This document shows, piece after piece, positions 62,834 through 64,000 of a DNA stretch of 64,000 nt (its first letter is position 1; every line of letters starts with the position of its first letter). The stretch is taken from contig NZ_CP007588.1 of the NCBI RefSeq assembly GCF_000732905.1, positions 558,001-622,000 of the forward strand, in the 5' to 3' direction. This DNA is from Weissella tructae. Its GTDB lineage: Bacteria > Bacillota > Bacilli > Lactobacillales > Lactobacillaceae. A model generated the notes under the pieces. It had not been told where the DNA came from. It did no database searches and saw nothing but the letters and a program-made list of their open reading frames with translations. A program made the position numbers and the translations under genes.

Positions 62834-64000
62834 TTAAAATGGCTTAGTGCTTCCATCTTCAATCGCGTCTTCAATGGAATCGTACAACGAATGAATGTTC
62901 ATAAATTGATTGTTCATTTCATAAAATTGTTGTTGCATTAACTCTTGAGAAACAGTCCAGTGTTGATTAGCTTTTTCAAACACAGGTAATTGGTTGAAGC
63001 TTTCTTCTTGAATGACTGTCAAATATCCTTGTAATTGCCATAGATAATCGCTAAATGTACTGTGCATGACGCCGTATTGACCAGAATCTGATCCAAAAGA
63101 ATGACTGTACGTTGCTCGTGCTAAATCTATATGCTTCTTATGAGGGTTCAAGCCCTTTTCAAATAATTCTGTCATTCGTTGAACTTGTCCGGGTCTATTT
63201 GGGTCTACGGCACGAGAGTCCATTGTTGCAATCAACTTACCGTATAATCCGGCCAAAAAATCACTAGCCTGCAATCCAGGATATTCTTTTGAATCTAGGT
63301 TTTCCTGAATATCTGAAAATCCATTCTGGTGTAATCCTTCAGCTGGAGCGTCGTCATCTAATAATATTGTAATGGAATCTTTGGCTTCTTTTGCGGCTGA
63401 TAAATCACCATTTAAAAACAAGTCTTCCAAAACGAATAAATCAAGTCCATAAGCTAATTGGTCCGTAGGAAAAGGATACGAAACTAATGATATATTTTCT
63501 GTTCTAAAAATTTTCGCAGTATCGCGAATTATTTTTATCAATGTTCTATACATATCTACTTGTCTTGTAGTACGTGAGTGCCCTTGATATTTTTGAACCA
63601 CACGAGAAAGTTGCATTTTTAAGGTATTTAGCAAATCAGCAGTGCTTAAATCAGCATCATTAAGTGCCTTAGTTAGATCACCACCGAAGTATTTGTCTTC
63701 TGTACGTAAAAATTTTGTGATGGTGTATAAGAGTGGGTAAGGATTAAGATTGTGTCTATCAAGATAATAAAACCAATTTTTAAGTTTAGCAGCAATAAAC
63801 ACTTCACTCTTATCAAATGCACTTAATTGAAATGTAGAATGAGTATCATCTAGTAATTGAAATAAATCTAAATAGAACTGCGCAGCTGCGGTTTTGATAT
63901 CAGCAAGTGTAGTAACATTTTTTAGAAGAGTTAGTGATTTTAATTCTTTAGCTTGTGCGCTACGTTGATTGGCATAGTAATCATCTACCATCTTTTGGAA
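62834..64000 (-). CDS. Possible DUF3800-family protein, N terminus outside the window
   Basis: At least 388 residues are encoded, and the frame stays open to the window edge (FQKMVDDYYANQRSAQ), so the true start is probably beyond 64000. The protein is hydrophilic and mostly helical, with no membrane segment. The segment SLVSYPFPTDQ and the later YPGLQASDFLAGLYGK resemble the C-terminal part of DUF3800 proteins, an RNase H-like family often near defence and mobile genes. The expected N-terminal Asp motif cannot be checked. The assignment is tentative. Confidence 0.45.
   Translation of the reverse strand, partial: FQKMVDDYYANQRSAQAKELKSLTLLKNVTTLADIKTAAAQFYLDLFQLLDDTHSTFQLSAFDKSEVFIAAKLKNWFYYLDRHNLNPYPLLYTITKFLRTEDKYFGGDLTKALNDADLSTADLLNTLKMQLSRVVQKYQGHSRTTRQVDMYRTLIKIIRDTAKIFRTENISLVSYPFPTDQLAYGLDLFVLEDLFLNGDLSAAKEAKDSITILLDDDAPAEGLHQNGFSDIQENLDSKEYPGLQASDFLAGLYGKLIATMDSRAVDPNRPGQVQRMTELFEKGLNPHKKHIDLARATYSHSFGSDSGQYGVMHSTFSDYLWQLQGYLTVIQEESFNQLPVFEKANQHWTVSQELMQQQFYEMNNQFMNIHSLYDSIEDAIEDGSTKPF

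Overview
The window looks like chromosome of a low-GC lactic acid bacterium in the Lactobacillaceae, most likely the Weissella/Leuconostoc side. This is inferred from gene content and order (ftsW-ylbG-rsmD-coaD-sepM, dnaG-rpoD, mutM-coaE-dnaB-dnaI), strong AGGAGG ribosome binding sites, extended TGn -10 promoters, a WxL surface-protein locus, a bile-salt-hydrolase-like enzyme and a C69 dipeptidase. No rRNA, tRNA or CRISPR array was seen.

Positions 1-30200 are mostly conserved housekeeping DNA on the + strand: cell division and CoA synthesis, a multidrug MFS pump, primase and the main sigma factor, a second MFS pump behind a small leader ORF, a PhoPR-type two-component system, uridine kinase, ytpR, murC, a BI-1 protein, DNA polymerase I, a CsbD stress protein, the mutM-coaE-dnaB-dnaI-yibE/F operon, an ArlRS/LisRK-type two-component system, an NA37 nucleoid-associated protein and an amino acid permease. 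Intrinsic terminators close most units.

Positions 30200-46300 hold niche-adaptation genes. They include an AgrC/AgrA-like two-component system without a visible peptide gene, divergent from a D,D-carboxypeptidase across a 12-bp inverted repeat. They also include a cystathionine gamma-synthase/lyase, a charged protein built from 29-residue repeats, transporters (DUF606, ThrE pair), an M20 peptidase, a choloylglycine-hydrolase relative and an ABC-F protein of the Lsa/Vga type with a five-codon leader ORF. The last part is a compact WxL locus (WxL protein, DUF916 anchor protein, WxL/Big2 protein) followed by an Mga-like regulator.

Positions 46300-64000 are the accessory part. The most interesting system is an AbiF-type HEPN protein on the - strand. 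It is preceded by a compact three-hairpin RNA that ends in a terminator just before the abiF ribosome binding site. This is the layout of the abiF RNA-antitoxin systems considered ancestral to Cas13. The same region holds three very short RelB/DinJ-like ribbon-helix-helix genes with no toxin partner; one of them overlaps a frameshifted gene. It also has a topoisomerase III, a Y-family polymerase with a YolD partner, a Fic/Doc protein with Gln in place of the catalytic His, an IS30 remnant, a CPBP protease between two copies of the same hairpin, and a lactate oxidase under a CcpA cre site. The window ends inside a possible DUF3800 gene.
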